Of a stretch of DNA of 24,635 nt, positions 6,782 to 14,400 are shown in pieces. The DNA is from SFHK01 sp964554795 (GTDB taxonomy: Bacteria > Bacillota > Clostridia > Christensenellales > Aristaeellaceae), in the NCBI GenBank assembly GCA_964554795.1, contig CAZKQB010000046.1:1-24635 (forward strand), written 5' to 3'. The translations under genes and the position numbers were made by a program. The first letter of the stretch is position 1, and each line of letters opens with the position of its first letter. The notes beneath the pieces are model-generated. The model was given only the letters and a program-made list of their open reading frames with translations, was not told the origin of the DNA and did no database searches.

Positions 6782-8615
6782 AAACTACGACTTCAGCGGC
6801 TGGGCTACACGCAACAACGTGCGCTGCAGTGACGGCCGCACGATCATGAAGGATGCCTTCATAGACTGCGACGGCCTCAAGGTTCCCCTTGTATGGGGAC
6901 ACAGGCACGACGAACCGGCCACGGTACTCGGTCACGCACTTCTGGAAAATCGGGAGGAAGGCGTGTACACCTATGGGTATTTCAACGATACGGAAAGCGG
7001 TAAAAACGCCAAAACCCTCGTCGAGCACGGTGATATTTGCGCTTTGTCGATTTACGCGAATCAGCTTCGAGAGCAGGGCAAGAATGTCATCCACGGCCTT
7101 ATTCGCGAAGTAAGTCTCGTACTCGCGGGCGCAAACCCCGGAGCCATGATCGATTCCACCATCATTCACAGCGATGGAACAATCGAGGAGGATCGCGAGC
7201 AGGGCGTCTTTTACACTGGCGAATCAATTGAAACCGGCTTCGTTCACGCGGATACGTCCGGCGAGAAAACCGACGACGATGACGAAGACGAAGAGGAAGC
7301 TGGGGACGAAACCGTCGGCGACATTCTTGACACGATGACGGACAAACAGAAGCTTGTTATGTACGCTCTTCTGGAAGAAGCAATCGCGAAAGAAAGAAAC
7401 AAAACTAACTCCCATGAAGGAGAAGAGGAGGAAACTATGAAGCACAACGTCTTTGACACGGAAACCAACAACCAGGGCACGACTCTTTGTCACGCAGATC
7501 AGGAACGTATCCTCGCCACCGCGAAGAGCAGCGGCGTCGGCAGTTGGAAGGCCGCGCTGGAGCTCTATGCGGATGAGACCGGAAATGACTTGGCACACGC
7601 CGCCGACTCCCCTGTAAATTTGGGATTTGACAACATTTCCACGCTGTTCCCTGAGTACAAGAATGTACGTCCCGGCGCTCCCGAGCTGGTGACGTACGAC
7701 CAGGGATGGGTGGCGAAGGTGCTGCAGAAGGTGCATAAGAGCCCGTTCTCTCGCATTCGCACTCGCCAGACAGACATGATGGGCAAGTTCGATCAGCTGC
7801 GCGCCAAGGGCTACAAGAAGGGTGCCGAGAAGACGGAACGTGTCAATCTGAGTCTGCTGTCTCGTACCACGGATCCGCAGACCATCTATGTCAAGAGCCG
7901 ACTTGATCGGGACGATACGATTGATATCGTGGATTTCGATGTCGTTCAGTACATGTACAACATCGATCGCATGAATCTGAATTATGAGCTGGCGACGGCG
8001 ATCCTGGTTGGCGACGGGCGTGTCGAGGGTGCCGACGGGAAAATCGATCCCACGAAGATTCGTCCCATTTGGACGGATGACGAACTGTACACAATCCATA
8101 CGGATGTGGACATTGAGGGCATGAGAACCAGCCTGCAGGGCACGAATACCGCGGCTGCCTTCGGCGAGAATTACATTTACGCGGAAGCCGTTATTCAGTC
8201 GCTGCGCTATTCTCGTGAGAATTACAAGGGCTCTGCCGCCCCTGACTTCTGGTGCACGCCCCATCTGGTAAACGTGATGCTGCTTGCCCGAGACATGAAC
8301 GGTCGCCGCATCTATGATAATGTAAACGAGCTTAAGGCTGCGCTGAACGTTGGGGAAATCATCACCGTTGAAACGTTCGAAGGTCTGACCCGCACTACCA
8401 AGGACAACAAGACGAAAAAGTTCCTGGGTCTTATGTGCAATCTGGCTGATTACAGCCTTGGCGCTACCAAGGGCGGCGAAATCACGCATTTCACGGACTT
8501 CGACATCAACTTCAATCAGCAGGTGAGCTTGCTTGAAACCCGTGTATCCGGTGCGAACACCCGTGTTCTGTCGGCGATTGCGCTGGAGGAAGACGTAACA
8601 GCGAGTGTGGAATAA
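6774..8615 (+). CDS. Prohead protease-major capsid protein fusion
   Basis: One 613-residue frame holds two proteins that are separate genes in HK97. Residues 1 to about 135 are an HK97-type (S78-like) prohead protease: FSGWATRNNV, then VPLVWGHRHDEPATVLGHAL with candidate catalytic His 43 or 45, LSIYANQ with candidate Ser 92, and HGLIREVSLVLAGANPGA (108-125). Residues 165-220 are very acidic (DDDDEDEEEAGDE) then helical and may serve as a scaffold-like delta segment. From Met 222 the sequence is an HK97-fold major capsid protein, with recognisable FDNISTLFPEYKNVRPGAPE, RDDTIDIVDFDVV, ILVGDGR, IRPIWTDDELYTI and LETRVSGANT. ATG 6774 lies inside the portal stop and has AGGAGGAGG upstream, with rather long spacing. 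The maturation cut is probably near the junction. Confidence 0.95.
   Translation: MAKNYDFSGWATRNNVRCSDGRTIMKDAFIDCDGLKVPLVWGHRHDEPATVLGHALLENREEGVYTYGYFNDTESGKNAKTLVEHGDICALSIYANQLREQGKNVIHGLIREVSLVLAGANPGAMIDSTIIHSDGTIEEDREQGVFYTGESIETGFVHADTSGEKTDDDDEDEEEAGDETVGDILDTMTDKQKLVMYALLEEAIAKERNKTNSHEGEEEETMKHNVFDTETNNQGTTLCHADQERILATAKSSGVGSWKAALELYADETGNDLAHAADSPVNLGFDNISTLFPEYKNVRPGAPELVTYDQGWVAKVLQKVHKSPFSRIRTRQTDMMGKFDQLRAKGYKKGAEKTERVNLSLLSRTTDPQTIYVKSRLDRDDTIDIVDFDVVQYMYNIDRMNLNYELATAILVGDGRVEGADGKIDPTKIRPIWTDDELYTIHTDVDIEGMRTSLQGTNTAAAFGENYIYAEAVIQSLRYSRENYKGSAAPDFWCTPHLVNVMLLARDMNGRRIYDNVNELKAALNVGEIITVETFEGLTRTTKDNKTKKFLGLMCNLADYSLGATKGGEITHFTDFDINFNQQVSLLETRVSGANTRVLSAIALEEDVTASVE
7426..7439 (+). 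promoter_or_regulatory. Internal ribosome binding site and ATG for free capsid protein
   Basis: AGGAGG at 7426-7431 lies 5 bases before ATG 7437, inside and in frame with the protease-capsid gene. The position matches the start (MKHNVFD) that homologous stand-alone capsid proteins have, as I recall them. It would allow many capsid subunits per protease-capsid fusion. The Glu-rich codons of the linker also create AGGAGG-like stretches by chance, so use in vivo is inferred. Confidence 0.65.
7437..8615 (+). CDS. Major capsid protein (alternative product from internal start)
   Basis: Translation from the internal ATG would give a 392-residue HK97-fold capsid protein, a typical length for this family. 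A capsid needs hundreds of copies of this subunit but only tens of protease molecules, so independent initiation here would solve the stoichiometry problem. The C-terminal part contains WCTPHLVNVMLLARDMNGRR, NLADYSLGATKGGEI and DFDINFNQQVSLLETRV, as expected for the A-domain and P-domain of this capsid group. Listed separately from the fusion because both products may be made; alternatively all subunits come from the fusion and are freed by proteolysis. Confidence 0.6.
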   Translation: MKHNVFDTETNNQGTTLCHADQERILATAKSSGVGSWKAALELYADETGNDLAHAADSPVNLGFDNISTLFPEYKNVRPGAPELVTYDQGWVAKVLQKVHKSPFSRIRTRQTDMMGKFDQLRAKGYKKGAEKTERVNLSLLSRTTDPQTIYVKSRLDRDDTIDIVDFDVVQYMYNIDRMNLNYELATAILVGDGRVEGADGKIDPTKIRPIWTDDELYTIHTDVDIEGMRTSLQGTNTAAAFGENYIYAEAVIQSLRYSRENYKGSAAPDFWCTPHLVNVMLLARDMNGRRIYDNVNELKAALNVGEIITVETFEGLTRTTKDNKTKKFLGLMCNLADYSLGATKGGEITHFTDFDINFNQQVSLLETRVSGANTRVLSAIALEEDVTASVE

Positions 8616-8629
8616 GGAACGAGGTCAAA

Positions 8630-8974
8630 ATGGCAAAGTTTTATGATGTCGTAGGGTATGCGGAGACAAGCGAGACACGACCCGGAATCTGGGAAGAATG
8701 CATTACGGAACGCCCGTACTTTGGAGACGTGATTCGCAACGCGCGGCGTCTGGAGGCTGGCGAAAGCGTAAACGACAACGTTGTGGTTAACAACAGTATC
8801 AGTATCGTGGCTGATCCGTATGCGAATCATCATTTTCTTGCCATTCGATACGTTCAATGGATGGGGGCTCTCTGGAAGGTGACGAATGTCGAGGTTCAGA
8901 GCCCCCGTCTTCTTTTGACGATTGGAGGTGTGTATAACGGCCCGAGAGCAAGATCTACAGACGTTTCTGGTTGA
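8630..8974 (+). CDS. Neck/head-tail connector protein
   Basis: The 114-residue product starts MAKFYDVVGYAETSETRPG with GAGGT 5 bases upstream. The pattern GDVIRNARRLEAGESVNDN, then ISIVADPYANHHFLAIRYVQ, then ALWKVTNVEVQSPRLLLTIG, ending GGVYNG, is one I recall from a short beta-rich family that lies between capsid and tail-terminator genes in many Firmicute siphoviruses (annotated DUF7253, from memory). Position and fold expectation suggest a head-completion or stopper protein joining portal and tail. No separate gp6-like adaptor is recognisable between the capsid and this gene. The last 50 bases overlap the start of the next frame. Confidence 0.85.
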   Translation: MAKFYDVVGYAETSETRPGIWEECITERPYFGDVIRNARRLEAGESVNDNVVVNNSISIVADPYANHHFLAIRYVQWMGALWKVTNVEVQSPRLLLTIGGVYNGPRARSTDVSG

Positions 8975-9260
8975 GTTGATGCGAAACGCCACCAACAGCC
9001 CGAATCCGCATGTGTATTTTCAGCCACCTGACGGCTGTCAAATCGAATACCCATGCATTGTGTATGAGCGCGGCCGGATTCACAGCGCCTCTGCCGACAA
9101 CCGGCCGTACATACACAGTCGAAGCTACCTTCTTACCGTCATTGACCGAGTACCCGACAGTCCAATTCTGGACAGGGTAGCTTCTCTCCCATCGTGTCGT
9201 CATGATCGACACTTTGTAAGTGCAAACCTGCATCATGACGTTTTCACCATCTTTTTCTAA
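8922..9260 (+). CDS. Tail terminator / tail completion protein, with an unclear start codon
   Basis: The protein caps the tail tube and joins it to the neck; the pattern VYFQPPDGCQIEYPCIVYER, then YLLTVIDRVPDSPILDRVASLP, CRHDRHFVSANLHHDVFTIFF fits this family well. The start is ambiguous. The frame opens at TTG 8922, with GTG at 8928, but neither has a ribosome binding site. A good GGAGG at 8924-8928 instead points to an ATA codon at 8934, giving ITAREQDLQ, which matches how I recall homologues beginning (M-T-A-R-x-D-L-Q). The first ATG, 8979, has no ribosome binding site and would remove the N-terminal helix. Coordinates here use the longest frame; the true start is probably within 8922-8936. 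Confidence 0.85.
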   Translation: MEVCITAREQDLQTFLVELMRNATNSPNPHVYFQPPDGCQIEYPCIVYERGRIHSASADNRPYIHSRSYLLTVIDRVPDSPILDRVASLPSCRHDRHFVSANLHHDVFTIFF

Positions 9261-9297
9261 TCCGAAAAACGATTGACTCAAAGGAGGGTTTTTTATT

Positions 9298-9966
9298 ATG
9301 AGCGAGACCAAGAAACTTGTTTGGGATGCCGCCGGTGACAAGCGTTACGAACGAGGGGTATCCAAGGGTGTGCTCTATCCGACGAAGGACGACGGAAGCT
9401 ACGATGTCGGCGTCGCCTGGAACGGTCTGACGACCGTGAACGAAAGTCCCGACGGCGGCGAAGCGACCGATCTGTGGGCGGACAACATTAAGTACGGTAC
9501 GCTTCGTTCGATTGAGAACCATAAGGGTTCGATCGAAGCCTATACGTATCCGGATGAATTCGCCGAGTGCGACGGAAGCGCCGAGCCCACGCCCGGTCTC
9601 CGTATCGGCCAGCAGGCTCGAAAGCCGTTCGGCTTCTCCTACCGTACCGAAATCGGCAGCGACAACAATCCTACGCTGGGCTACAAGCTGCACCTGGTAT
9701 ATGGCGCCACTGCGTCCCCGAGCGAGAAGTCGCACGAGACGGTAAATGATTCTTCCGACATTTCCCCGCTTTCGTGGGACTACGAAACGGTTCCCGTGGC
9801 TGTAGATGGCTACGAGCCCACTGCGCATATCGAAATCGATTCCACGAAGGTACAAGCGGTCAAGCTTACCGCTTTGGAAACGATTCTGTACGGAAGCGAA
9901 ACCGCAAACCCGCGTCTTCCGCTGCCGGCGGAGGTTATTTCGACGCTTGTCGACACGACCGAGTGA
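9298..9966 (+). CDS. Major tail (tail tube) protein
   Basis: The 222-residue product polymerises into the tail tube. It begins MSETKKLVWDAAGDKRYE and contains GVLYPTKDDGSYDVGVAWNG, TIKYGTLR-like DNIKYGTLRSIENHKGSIEA, TYPDEFAECDGSAEPTPGL, IGQQARKPFGFSYRTEIG and YKLHLVYGATASPSEKSHET, a signature I recognise from major tail proteins of Firmicute siphoviruses. A very strong ribosome binding site (AAAGGAGGG at 9280-9288, T-rich 9-base spacer) fits the high copy number needed. A long hairpin follows within 12 bases of the stop. Confidence 0.95.
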   Translation: MSETKKLVWDAAGDKRYERGVSKGVLYPTKDDGSYDVGVAWNGLTTVNESPDGGEATDLWADNIKYGTLRSIENHKGSIEAYTYPDEFAECDGSAEPTPGLRIGQQARKPFGFSYRTEIGSDNNPTLGYKLHLVYGATASPSEKSHETVNDSSDISPLSWDYETVPVAVDGYEPTAHIEIDSTKVQAVKLTALETILYGSETANPRLPLPAEVISTLVDTTE

Positions 9967-9977
9967 TCCGGCTAACG

Positions 9978-10013
9978 CCGGGAGAGACCCTGTCTAATCG
10001 GGTTCTCTCCCGG
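9978..10013 (+). terminator. Hairpin after the tail tube gene, possible partial terminator or mRNA stabiliser
   Basis: CCGGGAGAGACCC (9978-9990) pairs with GGGTTCTCTCCCGG (10000-10013) with one bulged T, around a 9-base loop. The following bases (TTATTC) are only weakly T-rich, so full termination is doubtful. It could lower read-through into the chaperone genes or protect the tail tube mRNA end, giving more tail tube than downstream products. Confidence 0.55.
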
Positions 10014-10059
10014 TTATTCAATCCGTCAAAATGAACGACATGCAGAAAGGAAGAATTCC

Positions 10060-10506
10060 ATGTTCAAGAAAACGATTACCTATATGGACTACAACGGCAA
10101 GGAGCGCACGGAGGACTTCTCGTTTAACCTCAGCAAGGCCGAGCTTTTGGAAATGAACCTGACTACCGAAGGCGGTATGGAACAGTTTCTTCAGAAAATC
10201 ATTGCTGAAGAGGATGTTCGCAAGCTGGTGGATCTGTTCAAGGAAATTATTATCCGCTCCTATGGTGAAAAGAGTATCGACGGCCGATACTTCGTTAAGA
10301 AGGATGACAACGGACGCCGTCTGGTCGACAAATTCACGCAGACGGAAGCCTATTCCGAGCTTTTCTGTGAGCTGGCCACCGACGACAAGGCCGCCGCCGA
10401 GTTCATTAACGGCATCATTCCGCAGGCACTCGCCGCAGAGGTATCCGCTGAAATCGCCGCGAATGCCGCGCAGAATAACGCGGTCGACGTGCCTGAGTCC
10501 GTCTGA
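10060..10506 (+). CDS. Tail assembly chaperone, first component (gpG-like)
   Basis: The 148-residue protein begins MFKKTITYMDYNGKERTEDF and continues FNLSKAELLEMNLTTEGGME, LVDLFKEIIIRSYGEKSIDG and FTQTEAYSELFCELATDDKA, a pattern I know from the first of two small genes between tail tube and tape measure in Firmicute siphoviruses. Such proteins coat the tape measure before tube polymerisation and are not part of the finished tail. The C-terminal 20 residues are Ala/Asn-rich and probably disordered. AGAAAGGAAG lies 6 bases before the ATG. Confidence 0.9.
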   Translation: MFKKTITYMDYNGKERTEDFSFNLSKAELLEMNLTTEGGMEQFLQKIIAEEDVRKLVDLFKEIIIRSYGEKSIDGRYFVKKDDNGRRLVDKFTQTEAYSELFCELATDDKAAAEFINGIIPQALAAEVSAEIAANAAQNNAVDVPESV

Positions 10507-10522
10507 GCGGAGGCGGTTTTGA

Positions 10523-11065
10523 ATGCTCCGTTTAACGATACCCACCACGGAGTATTACAACGAAGCGACGAATGAATTCGTTACCGTCAGCGAGCAGGCT
10601 CTTGAAATGGAGCACTCCCTCCTATCCCTTTCAAAATGGGAAAGCAAATGGCACAAGCCCTTTCTTGGGTCGGACGAGAAAACTCGCGACGAGCTTCTGG
10701 ATTATTTTCGCTGCATGACCGTAACAAAAAACGTTTCCCCTATGATTTACTACGCTCTTACTGCGGACAACATTCGCACCCTTACCGCTTATATGAATGA
10801 CTCTATGACCGCTACGCGCTTCAGCGAAGCCTCAAATAAGAAATTCTCGCACGAAATCATCACCGCGGAGATCATCTATTACTGGATGATCGACCTGGGG
10901 ATTCCGCTTTCGTGCGAGAACTGGCATTTGAACCGTTTGCTGACGCTGGTGCGCGTTTGCAACGAAAAGAACGCGCCTGCCAAAAAGATGAGCAAGAGCG
11001 AACGGTTTGCACGGAACCGTATGCTGAACGCCGAGCGCAAGGCACGGCTTCATAGCCGTGGATAG
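10523..11065 (+). CDS. Tail assembly chaperone, second component
   Basis: The 180-residue product starts 16 bases after the first chaperone, in another frame, with GGAGG at 10509-10513. The pattern TIPTTEYYNEATNEFV, then LEMEHSLLSLSKWESKWHKP, DYFRCMTVTKNV, ITAEIIYYWMIDLGIP and ENWHLNRLLTLVRVCN, and a basic C-terminus (KKMSKSERFARNRMLNAERK), is characteristic of the second small gene before the tape measure. In lambda the equivalent is made by frameshifting; here it has its own start and I see no slippery site, so separate translation is more likely. Confidence 0.88.
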   Translation: MLRLTIPTTEYYNEATNEFVTVSEQALEMEHSLLSLSKWESKWHKPFLGSDEKTRDELLDYFRCMTVTKNVSPMIYYALTADNIRTLTAYMNDSMTATRFSEASNKKFSHEIITAEIIYYWMIDLGIPLSCENWHLNRLLTLVRVCNEKNAPAKKMSKSERFARNRMLNAERKARLHSRG

Positions 11066-11095
11066 GGAGAATACCGAGAAGGGAGGATCGTCGCA

Positions 11096-11476
11096 ATGGG
11101 TATAACAGTCAAGTGTCGAGGAAGCTTTCGCAAGAGTGAGCGGTTTCTCAATGCCATTAATGGCCGCCGATACCTGAATATCTTGGACAAATACGGACAA
11201 ATGGGCGTAGATGCGCTTGCTTCCGCAACGCCAAAGGATACTGGAAAAACCGCCTCCTGCTGGACGTACACGATTGAGCGCGACGAAGACCGCGCGGCGA
11301 TTTCGTGGGAGAATACGAATGTGATTCACTATGTCAATATTGCGGTGATTCTCCAGTACGGTCATGCTACGGGGTCGGGCGGCTACGTACAAGGCCGAGA
11401 CTATATCAACCCTGCCATGCAGCCGATATTTGACATGATCGCCAAAAAAGTGTGGAAGGGGGTGACGCAGGCATGA
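11096..11476 (+). CDS. HK97 gp10-like neck/minor tail protein
   Basis: The 126-residue protein has GGGAGG about 9 bases before the ATG. It contains LDKYGQMGVDALASATPKDT, GKTASCWTYTIE, VIHYVNIAVILQYGHATG, SGGYVQGRDYINPAMQPIF and a helical end, the layout of the HK97 gp10 family, in which the ATPxDTGxLxxSW and QYGHGT stretches are typical. Members act in neck or tail completion. Its place just before the tape measure gene is common in this type of phage. The stop overlaps the tape measure start by ATGA. Confidence 0.88.
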   Translation: MGITVKCRGSFRKSERFLNAINGRRYLNILDKYGQMGVDALASATPKDTGKTASCWTYTIERDEDRAAISWENTNVIHYVNIAVILQYGHATGSGGYVQGRDYINPAMQPIFDMIAKKVWKGVTQA

Positions 11477-14400
11477 GCAGCAGCATCGATCGAAGAATTG
11501 TCGAAATGCGATTCGACAACAAGCAGTTTGAGAAGGGAATTCAGACAAGCCTTGAGTCCCTTACGAGCCTTAAGAAGAACCTGCAGTTCGACAATGTGAG
11601 CAACGGAATCGAGGAGACCACGAAGTCTGTAAAGACTCTGGCGCATCAGTTTACCTTGCTGGGGCGAATCGGGCTCAAGGTAAAGGATGCATTTGCCGAT
11701 CTGATTGTAAACCGAGGAAAGCAGCTGGTAAAGTCCCTCTCCATTGATCAGGTAAGTGCGGGATGGACGAAATACGGACAAAAAACAGCGTCCGTACAGA
11801 CCATCATGAACGCCACTGGCAAAACGATTGACGAGGTCAACGGTTACTTAGACAAGCTGATGTGGTTCTCGGATGAAACCAGTTATAATTTCACCGAGAT
11901 GACATCCGCGCTTGGCACAATGACCTCCTCCGGCGGAGACATCGAAAAGCTGATTCCCATGATCGAGGGTATGGCCGCCGCCACCGCTTTTGCGGGAAAG
12001 GGCGCATCCGAATTCAGCAGAGTCATCTATAATCTGAACCAGTCTTACGGGCAAGGCTATTTGTCGTATCTGGACTGGAAGAGTGTGGAAGGCGCAAACG
12101 TTTCCTCTGCGCAGCTTAAGCAGACGCTGATTGACACGGCCGTAGCGCTCGGCACGCTGAAGAAAGACGCGAAGGGCGTTGTAACAACCGCCAAGAGAAC
12201 CGTTGTCACCGTGGACAACATGGGCTCCACGCTCAACGAGAAGTGGGTAACGTCCGAGGTCATGGAGCAGGCCTTTGGAAAATTCGGCGCCGTGTTTCAG
12301 GAGGCTTATGAGCTTGTTGAATCCGGGCAGTTCGACACCGCGGCCGAGGCGATTGCGTCCCTTGCCGGCAAGTACGACGACGTTTACTATAACGCCGCGA
12401 AGGCCGCACAGGAAGCGAAGACGTTTTCCGAGGCAATCGATTCAACGAAGGATGCCGTAAGCTCCGGTTGGATGAAGACCTTCGAGATTATATTCGGCAA
12501 CTATGAAGAAGCCAAGGAAACATGGACAAACCTTGCCAATTTCCTTTGGGAGGCGTTTGCGTCCGGCGGCGAGAGCCGCAATGACCTGCTTGAGGAGTGG
12601 AAGGAGCTCGGGGGCAGGGATGATCTGATCGGGGGCGTCGGCAATTCGCTGCGCGCCGTTCTCAACATCGTTACCGCTCTCAAGGGCGGAATTGCCGAGA
12701 TATTTCCAAGCCCGGACGCTACCCAGCTTGTCTCGTGGACACAGAAGGTCAAGGAGCTCGGAGATATGCTTCTGCGGCTCTCGGGCGAAGAATACAGCGA
12801 GACGGAAGTCGAAATTCCCGTCTCGGTAAACACCGATCCGGAAGAGCTGAAGCGAACGCTCAAGCGCGACATGGCCGGAGACGACGTGAAAGCCCTGCAG
12901 GAGCGCCTTACGTCGCTCGGCTACAGCATTAGCGATTTCGAGCTCAGTCGTGGATATTTTGGCGTAGCCACGCGCGACGCAGTGAAGCAGTTCCAAAAAG
13001 ACCTCGGTTTAACGGTTGACGGCATTTATAACCAGGATGTCCACGAGGTTCTCTGGGAGAAGCTGTTTCCTCCAACGGAAAGCAGCCGCGTGGAAAAAAC
13101 GGTCGAACGCGTATCGGTATTCAGCAGTGTTTTGGAGCGAACGAAACGGGTCATTCGGGGCGTTGCTGCCGCCGCTGATATTCTCTGGAAGGGCATCAAG
13201 TTTGTCGGAACCGTTGTCGTTTCCGTTCTAAAGGTTCTCACTCCGCTGGCCGACGCGCTGCTTACCATTCTCGCGGCGCTCGGCGATTGCTTCGTGGCGC
13301 TCGATAAGGGGCTTGGCATCTCCGATTTGTTCGCCAGCATGCTGGCCACGGTGATTGGGCGGCTGGAGCCCGTTACAAGGTGGATTCAGAAGGCCTCCGA
13401 CGCGCTGCTTGAATTCTTCGGGCTTGGAAAAAAGGAAAACGGAACCAACGAATCACTGACGACATTCGCGAAGCTCTGTGGAAGCATGAAAGGCAAGCTG
13501 AAGGACTGGGGCGTTTGGGACGCACTTACGAAGGCATGGGATCGCCTCCGTGAAGCAGCCGGAAAGCTTGGCGACGCGTTCAAACAACTTTGGCCGTCGA
13601 TAAAAGCCTCGTGGCAGAACCTGAAGACAGCCATTGGCGAGAAGCTCCCGGCATTCTCCGAAAAGGCAAAGACCGGCGCCGCGAACCTCTGGTCAAAATC
13701 CATCAGGGCAATCGGTGTCGGACTGTCAAAGGCCATCGATTTTCTCACGTCAATCGTTCAAAAGCTTCTCGCCATTCGGACGAAAATTTCCGAATTCGCG
13801 CAAACCGCATGGGAGTTCCTTACGGGGTTATGGGCGAAGCTGAAGGCATCTGAACGGTTTGGCTCTGCCGCCGCGAAGATATCCGAGTTCTTCCGCTCTA
13901 TCTGGAAAAGCGTATCCGAGTTCTTTGTCGGAGGAGACGCGGCCGAAGAGAAGCTATCCATCTTTTCGAAAATCGCGGCAACGCTGAAACAGGGCTGGGA
14001 AAAGGTAAGCTCTGTAGTTACATGGGTATGCGACGGAATTGACACGTTATGGAAAAAGGTTGGCGGATTCGACGGCATCATCGGCAAAGGGTGGGGACTT
14101 ACCTCGCTTTTCGGCGGAATTGCATCCGTTAAGCTTATTCGCTCCCTCACAAGCGTCGTTAAGGCCTTCGCTGGAATTGCACCCGGAGCCACATCACTCC
14201 TTACGACGATTGGAACCGCGATTCGGAGTTTTTTCACAAACGCCGAAAGCGTTTTCTCATCAATAAAAGGATACTTGGAAAGTCGCTCCCTCGAGAGCAA
14301 AGCAAAGCGCACGGACGCTATCGCCCACGCCGTGAAATCGTTTGCCATCGCGCTTCTCGCCATCGTTGGCGCTATCTACATTCTTGGTAAAATGGACCCC

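Noticed and set aside
7224..8489. 421-residue open frame on the minus strand opposite the capsid gene
   Set aside because: Complement of a secure capsid coding region, with no recognisable domain and no ribosome binding site context.
9271..9300. Promoter before the tail tube gene (TTGACT at 9273-9278)
   Set aside because: The only -10-like bases at proper spacing coincide with the start codon, so a transcript would lack the strong ribosome binding site; the hexamer is probably chance.
10480..10530. Programmed frameshift joining the two tail chaperone genes, as in lambda G/GT
   Set aside because: The second gene has its own ATG and GGAGG, lies 16 bases beyond the stop, and no slippery heptamer is visible near the end of the first gene.
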